DNA from: Patiria pectinifera
Taxonomy: Eukaryota > Echinodermata > Asteroidea > Valvatida > Asterinidae
Direction: 5' to 3'
Length of the DNA stretch: 64,000 bases
Assembly: GCA_029964075.1 (NCBI GenBank)
Contig: CM057136.1
Coordinates: 558,001 to 622,000 of the forward strand
Shown: positions 33,100 through 44,570 of the stretch, piece after piece
Numbering within the stretch: position 1 is the stretch's first letter
How the letters are laid out: each line of letters starts with the position of its first letter
Notes under the pieces: generated by a model
Told to the model about the DNA's origin: nothing
Database searches by the model: none
What the model saw: only the letters and a program-made list of their open reading frames with translations
Position numbers and translations under genes: made by a program

Positions 33100-36000
33100 T
33101 TGGGTTCAAAATTGGAGAGAGCATTTAAAAAAAAGGATATAAATATCGACACCATAACCATCCTTTAAAAGTAAAAATTTACCAGTGCATTGTTTTTTGC
33201 GGACGCGCGAGAAACAATATTTGATCGGGCATTCGTTTTCATTAATGGGTGAACGTGTTTCACATTTTGTCAAACCTCTTTTAAGACTTAATACGTGTCC
33301 ATATTCCTTAGCGTAAATCATATTTGATGACTTCAAACCGTAGATTGACATTCTTTCTTAAAGGGTATGTGCAATGAATTTTTCTCAGGAATTTTTTTTG
33401 CGCTACTCTGTGAAATGTTAAACTTCACATTTGACAACACTTTTTGGGTTAATCTTATTGCAAATGTGTACTTCTTTAAGCATTTAAAAGTTTCCATATT
33501 TTTCCGGACTAACGCTGTTGCTGTGATGTCATTTCAGAAAGACACTGTTCAGTTTAGGATTTTTTTTTTAATTATTCATCCAAAATTTGCTAATTGAAAA
33601 CATTTGTGGGAAAGGGATGGTCATTGGCTTACTGCCACGTACTGACACATCATACAATCACCAAATAAGAGAAATTTATGACAGCAAAATATCCAACATT
33701 CTAGCAACTTTTTTTGTTGAAATAGCCGTGTAACATTATTCATGCTCGGAATGCCATCACGGGTTTTCTAATGAATATGAAACTTTGCATTAGCATAAAA
33801 ACGGAGAAGGCACCAAAACACCCCTCAAAAATGGAAAATATAGGTTTTCCCAGCGAATTTCCGAATTTTTCCAATCAGTTTATCATCAGCCATTCAATTT
33901 CCTGTGAGTTTTGCACATGTGGTCAAATTGGGGTTTCTTTTTCGTTTTGGGTTCGTTCAATGTCATTTTTAGGCAGCCAAGGTTTGCTCTGAATGTTCGT
34001 TTTCATTTTCGGGCAACCTATTTCGTTTTAGTGCATTCAAGACTTAACTTGTAGCAGTCTTAAATTAAGTCTTTGCAACCTTTTAACGGTTGACGCATTC
34101 AAATTAGCGAACATCTGTGCGTTTGTAAAGTATAACCATGCTTTTCGTTTCTTATTCGTTTATGGACAATCGCTTTCATCTTTTGGTCATTTAAATTAGT
34201 AAAAAATTGTAATAGATGCATTTCCTATTTTTCTCCGAGGTTCATTTCCTTCCAAGACTTGATCACTGTACAACTTACAATTTTACAATTTAACTGATAG
34301 GCCCTATGAGGGAAACAAGATGTAATTACGAATTAGTTAATTGAAGGGACTAAGATAATTTGTTTTCACTGTTTATCTTTTCTACTTCTTTAAACGTTTG
34401 AGCAAGGGGCATCTTAACGTTGACGATTTCTTGACGTACAAGACATCGGAACACCTATGTTTGGCAATGGATGTACCATCGGGAACATTTCTCTTGAGTT
34501 ATTTCTTAAATGTTTTTTTGTGCATGTCGTACCGAACACTTACTGTATTCACATGGCCCATGCAAAGTTAGTTTGCAATGCAAACCTTGAAAATACATCT
34601 TTGTGTCACATTTAACCTTATTTGTAAATTTCATTTTTCATTTTTGAAGGATGTTTTTGGTGTTTCCCCGTTTTTATGCTAATGCAAAGTTTCATATTCA
34701 TTAGAATACCTGTGATGGCATTCCAGGCATGATTAATGTTACATGGCTATTTAAGCACAAAAAAGTTGGTAGAACTTTGGATATTTTGCTGTTATAAATT
34801 TCTTTCATTTTGTGAGTCTTTGATGTGTCAGTATGCATGGCAGTAAGCCAGTGAGCAACCCTTTCCCACAAATGTTTTCAATTAGCAAATTTTGACCATT
34901 CCGCCCCGGTCCCTTAAGGGTAAAAGAAGTGCACTTTTGCGATAAGATTAACCCCAAAATGTTGTCAAATGTGTAGTTTTCTTAAATTTAATGTAGTAAA
35001 GAGTTGCACAAAGAGAATTCCTGAGAAAAATTCATGATTTACGCTAAGGAATACGGACACGTATGAAGTCTTACAAGATGTTTGACAAAATGTGAAATAT
35101 GTTTGCCATTAACGAAAACGAATGCCCGATCAAACCTTTAATGCTGGTTTAGACGAAATAGAATGAACAACGCGATACTTTTAAAATGAATGCATCTTTG
35201 AAAGGGACGAGTGAAGCTAAAATGCGATAATTTGCTCGGATAGTGAAATTGAGTGATTCTTTTTGATTGTCAAATGCCGTTGTGTGTTCTTTCAATTTCA
35301 ATCTAAATCGAATGAGCCAGGCGTTAAATTGAATGAAAACTTGGTGAAATTGGTCGGGAAAACCTATGACACTTGCAAATAAGGTTAAGGGTGACGCAAA
35401 AATGTGTTTTTAAGGTTTGCATTGAAAACTTTGCATGGGCCCTGTGAATACGGTAAGTGTTCGGTCAGACATACGCAAGAAAGCATTTAAGAAATAACGC
35501 AAGAGAAGTGTTCCCAACGGTACAATCATTGCCAAACATACGTGTCCCGATGTCTTGCAAGTATATAGAAAAGATAAACACTGAAAAAGAAAAAAATCTT
35601 AATCCCTTTCAATTTATTATTTCGTTGCATCTTGTTTACTTCATATCAGTTGATTTGTATTATTGTTAGAGATTTTTTGGGGGGATATGAACCTCGGAGA
35701 AAAATAGTAATAAAAAAAACCGATTAAAAAATCTTACTAATTTAAATGACCAAACGATGAAAGTGATTCTCATAAACGAATAAGAAACGAAAAGCATGGT
35801 TATACGTTATAAGCGCACATATGTTCGCTTATTTGAATGCGTCAACTGTCAAAAGGTTGTAAAGACTTAAATTTAGACTGCTACAAGTTAAGTCTTGAAT
35901 GCACCAAAACGAAATGGGCTGCCCGAAAACGAAAACGAACATTCACAGCAAAATCTTGGCTGCCTAAAAATGAAATTGAATGAACCCCAAGTGAAAAAGA

Positions 36001-36400
36001 AACCCCAATTGGACCACATGTGCAAAACTCACGCGAAATGGAATGGCTGATAATGAAACTGATTAGAAAAAAAATCGTAAATTCGCCGGGAAAACCTATA
36101 ATATTTGTTTCTCCGGCCATTTTTACCAATTTTTCATTCAGTTTAACACCTATGTTTAATTCATTTTAGATTAAAATGAAAAGATCACGCATACCGTCAT
36201 TCGACCATCAAAAAGAATAACTTAATTTCATTATTCTAACATTCTGAAAGTGTCGTCTTGTTCTTTGAATTTCGGCTGAACCAACAGTAAGGGTTGATCG
36301 GACATTTATTTTCATTAATGAGCAAACATTATATTTAACATTTTGTCAAGCATATCTTAACTTCCTGCATGTCTGTATTCCTATACAATTCTTAGTTATC
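33100..36400. repeat. Nested long inverted repeats, 3.3 kb
   Basis: 33870-34635 is repeated in inverted orientation at 35340-36070 (for example CCTCGGAGAAAAATAG against its inverse, and CATGCAAAG...GGTTTGCATTG). 33590-33830 is inverted at 34650-34895 (GCTAATTGAAAACATTTGTG against its inverse). 33230-33335 is inverted at about 35035-35110 and repeated directly at 36295-36420. No protein was recognised. This looks like several insertions or rearrangements of one foldback family. Confidence 0.7.
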
Positions 36401-36419
36401 TTAGCGTAAATCATATTTT

Positions 36420-37545
36420 ATTTTTTTACTAAAATGATACTTATTGAATCCGAGTGAATGACATTATCAGTGTGCAAGATATGCATCTTTCAGACATTTC
36501 ATTAACTGAATATTTGAATATTTGGTCAGGTGCAATTTGGAATAAATTATTACGTTATTTCATGAATTCTAGACGATCTATGTTGCGATCTTAGGCAATT
36601 TTTAACAATTTAAACACATTTTTGTGAGCAAAAGATCATCTTTTAAACATTGTTTGTTCGAGTTTGAAGTCATTGAGTCAGCCTTTCTGAGGTTAATTTG
36701 GCTACAATTTTTATACGGGGATGAAAAAAAGTATGTAGGGGGACATATATCCCCCACCCACTTTAAAAATTGTTAGGGGGGGGGGCTCCCCCCCCCCAAT
36801 TATCAGTTGTAACTTTACAAAAAGTCATGTCATTGTGCCATCGGCTGTATGGGGGCGCCTTCGTAAGAATTGTATGCATGTATCGCCCTGAAAAGCACTA
36901 TAATACATCCGTTATGCTAGTACGCATAATTTTCGGTTAGAACAGCACCCCCATCGACAGATGGTCCCCCCTCGCCCCCACTCTAAATTTGATTTTACGG
37001 AGACCAATTGTACGGAGACAAAATGTGTCTCTATATACATTTGAGCCTGTATGTGCAAGTGCCCTTTTCAAGACATTGTTACCCCCCCCCCCCCAATATA
37101 CATTTAAATGCCCTTGCTATGCTTCTGTTGCCGCTTTCAGGGGTTAAACTTTCAAGGCAGCACCTCAAGCTAAGCATCTTTCTGAGTTCTTTCCATATGC
37201 TGTTGTGCCTGAATGTTTCCAATTTGAAATAATAAGTCTTTATTCATCGTTACTACAACATGACTAGTCAGGGTATGAACAGCAGAATACTCAAATAGCC
37301 AGAAAAAGGCCATTTTGGTGTTAATTTGGGATTTCAAGGGGTGGGGGATATTTAAGAGATACAGCATTAGTTTTGGTGTCAACAGTCTTGTATTGATGGT
37401 GTTAACCATTTCCCAGATGGGCGTCTTCATGTTTTGACATTGGACTTTACCACCCCCCTCTATTAGTACTCGACCGCTATACTGCAACACTTTAATCATA
37501 CATGTACGACACCTCAGATGAATACAACAAACAAACAAAAACAAT
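36420..37545. other. No gene; hAT-MITE fragment
   Basis: A stretch at about 36700-37100 with GATTTTACGGAGACCAA and poly-C/poly-G tracts resembles the interior of the 8272-type MITEs. No exon was recognised. Confidence 0.45.
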
Positions 37546-37551
37546 TCTTGT

Positions 37552-37855
37552 GTTAATAGCCCTAATGGCGGATGGAGGTGGCAGTGTGCATTTCAGGCAT
37601 TTCAGTGGTTATTTATCATCTAGAATATTATATTTGTTTCTACTGTAAATAGCTATAAAGGCGGATGGAGGTGGCAGTGCACATTTTGATGATTTTAGTG
37701 GTGTTTTTTTTGTAAATAGCCCTAATGGCGGATAGTGGCAGTGTACACAATAGGGATTATTGATTATCATTTTAGCGACTATTTATCATCTAGAATTTTA
37801 ATTTTTTTTCATTTGTAAATAGCCCTAATGCCGGATAGTGGCAGTGTACATTTGA
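37552..37855. repeat. Four-copy minisatellite (AATAGCCCTAATGGCGGAT)
   Basis: Copies start near 37554, 37647, 37715 and 37817, each AATAGCCCTAATGGCGGAT (or a variant) followed by GTGGCAGTG and a variable AT-rich filler. Copy spacing is 70-100 bp. Confidence 0.75.
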
Positions 37856-38368
37856 GTGAACGCGCCGCCTCGCCTACGTACGTAGCTAGCCCTGCGCGAC
37901 GTGAACTCGTAAGGTCCATATTGTGTGATACGGATACTGTCTGCGCTCGGTGTAGGCACGGACGTCCGCGCCGCTAGAGCCCGTTCAGTTTCTTGATGAA
38001 AGACTCCCTTACGACGCCATAGAACCAGACTAATGAGACTATGCCTAATAACTGGCACGTTCACTGGCCTGGTGGCTTGCATGACATGATTAAATGTTAA
38101 ATTTCTATATTGTACAGCTTTTTTTTTTAATTTGTACACCCTGCGAACATTCTCATGCATTTATCTGCTAAAATACTGCGTGCGCTAGAATTTAAATGAA
38201 AATCCTTGCAAAACGATGTGTCAATTAGCAACAGTTCGAGGTTTGGGCGCACGCAGTGCCTTCGCAGCATGCACGCGCACATACTGAGCAGTCTATCCGA
38301 TCATCCCGCAGATCGTTGGCAACACGTATTCAACTTCTTGTCGACTGCCGAGGAAGCTGACTTACCAC

Positions 38369-38890
38369 TCCATACCACATAATATGTGGTATGATAATAT
38401 GCGCCGACATGATATTATCAAGTCGGTGCTTTCCCGAGTGATCAAATATGGATTTACCAATCACAAGAAGTATTCGGGCCACAAAACGGGCAAGAAGAGA
38501 CATTCTGCAAACTGTAACTTTTGCAAAGCCACGATTTCTGAAATTGGTGATCATGGAACTACCTACAACTTCATCCGTCATCTGCAGCGTCTACAGAAAT
38601 CCTGGTATAAGCCTGAGGAACTTCGTTGATGGGATAGATCCAGTTGCAGGGGGATCTCTTCTTTCCTCCCAAAATTTTGAACCATTGTGGTAGGCGTTAC
38701 AATTCTGTGAAATATTTTACTTGTATACCCCCATCAAGTGCACCAGTGGAGCGCATTTTCAGTCATGGGGGTATAATAATGTGTCCCCCATCGTGCCAGC
38801 TTATCTTCCCGCATGTTGGAAATGCTTATGTATCAAAGATGTATTGAACATGTTTTAGTTTGAATCTTAATTAAGCCAGAACATAATTTT
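38369..38890 (+). pseudogene. hAT transposase relic (BED finger + C-terminal motif)
   Basis: The frame from 38384 to 38629 encodes a BED-type zinc finger, KRHSANCNFCKATISEIGDH then NFIRHLQRLQKSW. The Cys pair and first His are present, but the second His position reads Gln. After about 80 bp, 38707-38847 encodes YFTCIPPSSAPVERIFSHGG, the hAT C-terminal dimerisation motif. The catalytic core that should separate the two (several hundred residues) is absent, so this is an internally deleted, inactive derivative. The first 314 bp recur at 61698-62011 with a few substitutions, both starting at CCATACCACATAATATGTGG. Terminal inverted repeats were not identified. Confidence 0.8.
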
Positions 38891-39180
38891 CATACTTGTG
38901 ACCTTGCAAGGCATTCTGAGTACAAGCAGTGACAATTTTCCAGCAACATCTTTTTTTTTTTAAAGAGGATCGGAATTTGGGATTTCAATATTTTAAGTTT
39001 TTTACACTTGAAAAGCCTTTTAAAACCTGAAGTTCACTTAAAAAATATTGAGGGCGAAATCTTTTATGAATTTGGTTAAAACGTATATTACACATTACCT
39101 TTAACCTTTGCTTTGTATTAAAAGGGGTCAAAAATCAACTTTGTCCTAGTTCTCATCCACGATGATGTGTATTTGAGATT

Positions 39181-39260
39181 CACAAAAGGACTCGGACTCG
39201 GAGACAAGGACTCGGACTCAGACTCGGACTAGGATACCAAGGACTCGGACTCGGATGGGG
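39181..39260. repeat. GGACTC short tandem repeat
   Basis: About ten copies of GGACTC with interruptions. Confidence 0.8.
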
Positions 39261-39264
39261 TGGA

Positions 39265-40450
39265 CTCGACCATAGCACTGATTATTTATTAACTAGAGTT
39301 TTTTTTTCTTTTTCAGTCGCACTTGGTCATCTGCAAAGAGTTGCTCATGTTCTGGCAACGGTTCCAGCCCTACTTGGCCTAGCTGCGCAACGTTGTAAAA
39401 AAAATAAACATCTTGGAGGAATATAGGCCTAATAGCTGCATAATATGAGACGGATGTTTGCATATGATTTGTTCATTCCTGAAACAATCAGTGAATCACC
39501 TCTACCCACCATTTTGAAATAGTTTTAGCTGACTATCTGTGTGCGGTAACTTCAGAGGCGTATCCAGGATTTTCCAAAGGATGAAGGGGGTGATTTTTTG
39601 AAACCTGTAGGGGAAGTTTTGTCGTAATACACCAACGTGCGAAGCTACGGCGTGGGGTTCGGGGCCGACTTAATGGTCCCAAAATTGTGAACTTTAGAAG
39701 CTCTTTGGTGCATTTTAGAGCAAATCTTGTGATCTTTGAGTTAGATTTTTCCTCAAAATTCAGAGGAGATAGATAACGTTTTTTTTTAAATAAAAATATA
39801 ATAAACATTTCACAAACATAAAAATTTTCTGAACTGCAAAAAATTGGATTAAAAGTAAGTTTCAAATTAAAACAAATTAAGCAAAAAAAATAATAATTTC
39901 TGCTTCCTATTACATGACCTTTCAAAAATTAGGGTCGTTAGGTCGGAATTTATTTTTATTTCGTTAAAAAAATAGTTTGTGCTGATTGAATGAATGGAGC
40001 ATACCAAGGAATCATGCATAATTTGTGCCTTAATAATGTTCATTCGCGCCACAAAAAGTAATCGAGACTGTCCATCAAAAGTGATACAAACTTGCCTCAC
40101 CTAATATGAAAAACATATATTTAAGGTGGATGATTCTTAAAAATAATGGAGAATTTAAGTCCTCCACCCCACTATGCTCAACGTTAGTCACCGTCAGCCG
40201 CCAGCCAGCAGTGGCCGTATATCGCCTCGCGCACACGGCCCAATAGCAGTGTGCATATCTGCAGTGTGTATTTTTAGCGGACTCGGCAGCGAACCCACGT
40301 GCTGTGGCCGAACATTGTTTTTTCAGAAACACGCTAACGGTGTATCAAGTCACGTTATGTAGGTCGTAGTCACTGGTTCCGGTCCTACCAGTGAATGGGG
40401 ATGGCACTGCACTGCACTGCCATGCTATGCCGCACGGAACATCGTATACG
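39265..40450. other. No gene; repeat fragment
   Basis: From about 39550 CAGAGGCGTATCCAGGATTT looks like the end of a CAG...-type hAT MITE, and 39640-39720 resembles 27290-27370. No exon was recognised. Confidence 0.45.
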
Positions 40451-40454
40451 CGTA

Positions 40455-42001
40455 CAGCGGCATGGCTTTGGTGCATTTTGATCACAAATGCGTCAATATT
40501 TTAGGCTTTTTCGTCAAGATTTAGCATGTCAAGATGAACTTATTTTTTTTAACGATTATAGTGCCATATGTAATTCCAGCGTATCGGGCCGATACGCACG
40601 CATAACCCAATATGTGTCTATAAATGGCTTAAACTCAAACTCTAGTTTTCTTACACACGGAGTACCCCAAGGCTCAATTTTAAGACCTTTGCTTTTTATA
40701 ATATATAGTAATGATTTTACAAAGTCTCCTAACTTGCTCTCCTTTATATTGTTTGCTGATGAATCTAATTTATTCTTTTCTATAGCAACCTCAATTACCT
40801 CACTGACACTGTTAACACCGAACTTATATCTGTTTCGAGTTGGTTCAGACTTAATAAATTATCCTTAAAAATTTCCAAAACTAGCTTCATGTTGTTCAGT
40901 AACTCTGTCAGTGAACTACCCTGTAATATTATGATTGATGATTCTGTAATTATCAAAACTGATTGTTGTAAATCGTTGGGTTTGTTTATTGACTCAGGGC
41001 TAACATGGACAAATCATGTTGATCATTTATGTAAAATCATTGCAAGAAACGTAGGTGTATTAACAAAATACAGCATCTTTTACCTGTAAATGTTTTGGAA
41101 TCTCTTCATAACACCCTAATTGTCTCTCATCTTAACTATGGTTCACTTGCTTGGGGTAGTAGTTCTGCTACAAGACTACTTATATAACAGAAAAGAGCGT
41201 GTAATTAATTTTGCCGACTTCTATGAACACACATATCCCCTTTTTATAAAACATAAAACTTTAAAACTTAATGATATGTATAACGTTCAGCTTGGGTCTT
41301 TAATGTATCAATCTTCTCGCAATACTTTACCATCTTCCATTAATAGTACTATTAGCCAGAAGTGAAATTCATTCTCATTGGACTCGCCAAGCTTCTAATT
41401 TTTATATTCCATTTAGTCGTACCTCTCTTGCTCAAAATACGATTAAATACAAGGGACCCAAGCTGTGGAATACGTTCTCTACACAACTTCAAGCTTCTAA
41501 CAATCTTTCCACTTTTAAACGCCTATTTAAATCAATCTTAATTCAAACTTATTATTAATTCATGCTAGTAGATATATGTTGTTGCATGTACATTGTAGAA
41601 AATCCATTATTTTATTGCTCATTGCTGACCTGACTAGTTAAAATGATCTGTATTGTATTGTTTGTTTGTCTGTTGTTTACATCAGAATGTGTATTGTGTT
41701 TAGGTATGTTGCTTTTCTATGTAATTATTTTAAATACAGAATGCTCATTAAGCCCTACCTCGTGTGACTGACCATTCAATAGTGTTCATTGTAAGTTACT
41801 TCCTTTCCCTTGGTTTGGACTCAATGAGCATGCCTGTCTGGGGCCCATGCTTAAAAGCTCTATATCTTAATGGGCCCCTCTGCAGTGTCTCTAAAATATC
41901 AGTTTTGTTGTATTATTTGTAATTCTTTTCTGCTATGCAATTATTTTATGTCATTTATGGATTTGATGCTGTGGCAACAAATGAACCTTGAACCTTGAAC
42001 C
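40455..42001 (+). pseudogene. 5'-truncated CR1/L2-like LINE
   Basis: Broken frames encode the second half of a non-LTR reverse transcriptase: a decayed FDTVDH region, then HGVPQGSILRPLLFIIYSND, FILFADESNLFF, KSLGLFIDSGLTWTNHVDHL and a C-terminus with KYKGPKLWNTFS, NLSTFKRLFKSIL. The catalytic motif reads FADE instead of FADD and the GSILGP motif has Arg for Gly, so the copy is inactive. The 3' UTR ends in GAACCTTGAACCTTGAACC, a short terminal repeat typical of CR1/L2-like elements. The N-terminal half and endonuclease are missing. Confidence 0.85.
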
Positions 42002-42004
42002 ACG

Positions 42005-42745
42005 TTTGTACGTGGGGAGAACATCTTGTTGTTTTACCTGAAGGAAAGGGGGGGGGGGTATGCGCCCTCAACCCCCCGCTGGATCGGCCCCTGAACTTAC
42101 AATTCTGTCACAAGTACAATGTAAAAGCCACCTCAAATAACTGCGTCATGCCTTAATTTGTTGAGCAATCCACAGACTTACGCACTGAGAAACTTTCTTA
42201 AAATTGTCGTGACTGAAATGTTGCGCAACGTACACTATAAATGGTGGCCCGAGTGTTCTTATGTCATCGCATAAGGTTACATGAAATCGGCTGCAGGAAT
42301 GAGATTGTCAAATAAAAAAGTCTGAAAATTGAAAGGTGCGAAAGATGCGTATCTGTCCATGCATTTTTATGAAGGACCAAATATAACTGTGTGAACTTGA
42401 ATTATACCGGGTTAGTCAAAAAGAAAGTGACCTGGATTAATGATTTTGTATCTTAAAACCAATCTAATTTGACACACTAATGAAGTACGTTTTAAAAGAG
42501 CATTTTTTTATATAAAAAAGACAAAGGCAAAAGTAATGGTCCAGCCAAAATGACAAAACATAATGAAAATAATTGCCACACTGAAATTAAGTAAGATTGA
42601 TCGATCAAATTGACCTGAAATGATGCACAGCCACCAGGAATAAGATATTGCACGAAGTAAACAATAGACCCAGACATAGTATGATTATGAAAATATTAGT
42701 AGTTCTAATATTATGAAAATCAAGAATTTAATAAGCATGGTCTTG
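42005..42745. other. No gene between LINE and LTR element
   Basis: At about 42281-42296 TGAAATCGGCTGCAGG resembles the end of the CCTGCACCCG MITE. No other feature was seen. Confidence 0.45.
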
Positions 42746-42749
42746 TATA

Positions 42750-44170
42750 TGTGGTGGGGGGGTCAGAGGTCACAGCTCCCAAATAGCATGGGGATTGTAT
42801 GCACAAAGGAAACTGGCCCACGACACTCTTGGGTTCGGCTTGACTGAGTATTTATTCTGTTGAGTGGCGGTCGAAGAACACCGACCGATGACGGAGGCGG
42901 GAGATTAGCATCGAAACAGCACATGAGAAAGAAAGGAATAAAAATAAAGGGATCATAAGTACATTGTAAGGTGATCTAATACTGACACCGGAAAACAATA
43001 CATCTAATTAAAGGGAGCAATGAACAGGTTATGACGAAAACCCAGCGACGACTTGGAAAACAGTTTGAACTAAAAGAAACAGTTATTTCTTCAAAGTCAC
43101 CCATGTAAACCTACATAATTTCTCTAATACAAGGGGAGTTCAATAAAGTGCATGTCGAGCAAGAAAATACATGTGTTACTAGTGTCATATTCATAGCAGA
43201 CCAGAAAGGGGCAGATAAAAATACATTACTTACAGAACAAAATCCATATTTTTGTACTCATAAATTAGCACAAAGGACAATTTAGTCACACAATGCAAAT
43301 TCAGAAAGTACAAAATTCTCTAAGGCAAAAATAAGGAAGGCACAAATATAGTTGAGTCCCATATTCATTACAAATAAGGGTGTCTCAGTGCTACACTTCA
43401 TCTCTTCAGGCATAATTACATGCATAAAGTAAATTCAACTCATGGTTAGCGACTTCACTTAATAATGGGGGCGCTATTTAGTAAACACGACCGAGCAACG
43501 TATTACAAAATATCTCGGAAGAGGGCGCTTTTTACTGAGCAAAACCGAGCGATGAATTATCATAAAAACCTCGGAATTTGCTTTAAAAGACTCTTATGTT
43601 CGGGTCTGACATATCACCACAATACAGGCCTATCAAAGAATAAATGCAAGACTATCATGTCAACTTTAGATTCCTGACAAAAATAATAACTAAGAAAAGT
43701 TACGGCACTTTTTATCACCGAGAGGTCTCTATAGCAAGACAACAGGGTCGCCATCTTGGCCAAAGTTCGTAAAATGAAAACTCCCCAATAGCAGGCAAAA
43801 TGCAACAGTTCGCCCCATCTGCAATATCACAAATATTCCCTGGTCTTTCCGGTTTAAGGACATATGACACATTTAATTCAAAATAAAAGAAAACTGCAAA
43901 AAATGTTACCTGTTGAGTGGCGGTCGAAGAACACCGACCGATGACGGAGGCGGGAGATTAGCATGACCCGCCTCCGCCCTGCGGTGGCGCCCTTCAGACT
44001 CACCGTAAAAGTTCAGACTATACCTCGGGAGATGCCACCAACGGCTGAGCAACGGTCTACATAGAGGTGAAGTTTCTTTATACACAAAAAATGGAGAACT
44101 AACACAAGATTGATTATAATGAGGGATCATCCATGTAATAGTTTCGAATCCTAAATATCAACTCCCTACA
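42750..44170 (-). mobile_element. 3' LTR of gypsy-type element
   Basis: 1421 bp, reading TGTAGGGAGTTG...CCCCACCACA in element (minus) orientation, so it has TG...CA ends. It differs from the other LTR by about five substitutions and one base in a G run. TATA abuts both outer LTR ends (42746-42749 and 51784-51787), giving a probable 4 bp target duplication. I did not see a good purine-rich tract directly before it in element orientation. Confidence 0.92.
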
Positions 44171-44570
44171 ATCGTCCAACAGCGATGTGTCGTCGCCCTC
44201 GACGACTGTCAAGCCAAAACAGGGTAATGCACAAAAAAAGTGGTTTTTTTTTTTTGTTTTTTTTTTTAACAAGTCAAAGGTAACCAAAATTAAGTTGTAA
44301 TAGAATCCTAACAGCATTTAACACAGTACATACTTTAACTAGCAGGTTAGTACCAAAACTTTTCGTAACAGGTCAAAGGTGACCAACAAGTACTTGAACT
44401 TGGACTCCAACTTACATAAGCTAACATTTCGAAAAGCTTGAAATGGAACCCTAAGAGTTTTCAACATATAGTACACATTTAAACGAACAGGTTATTTACC
44501 GAATACATGTACCACGAACTAGCAGCCCGGGTCCTGCAGTAAGAAGTAGGGACACATCTTGGGATGGCTG

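Noticed and set aside
37825-38160. 111-codon minus-strand frame
   Set aside because: No domain, overlaps a minisatellite copy, and composition is like its surroundings.
43614-43805. 63-codon open frame present in both LTRs
   Set aside because: It occurs twice only because the LTRs are duplicates; it resembles no protein.
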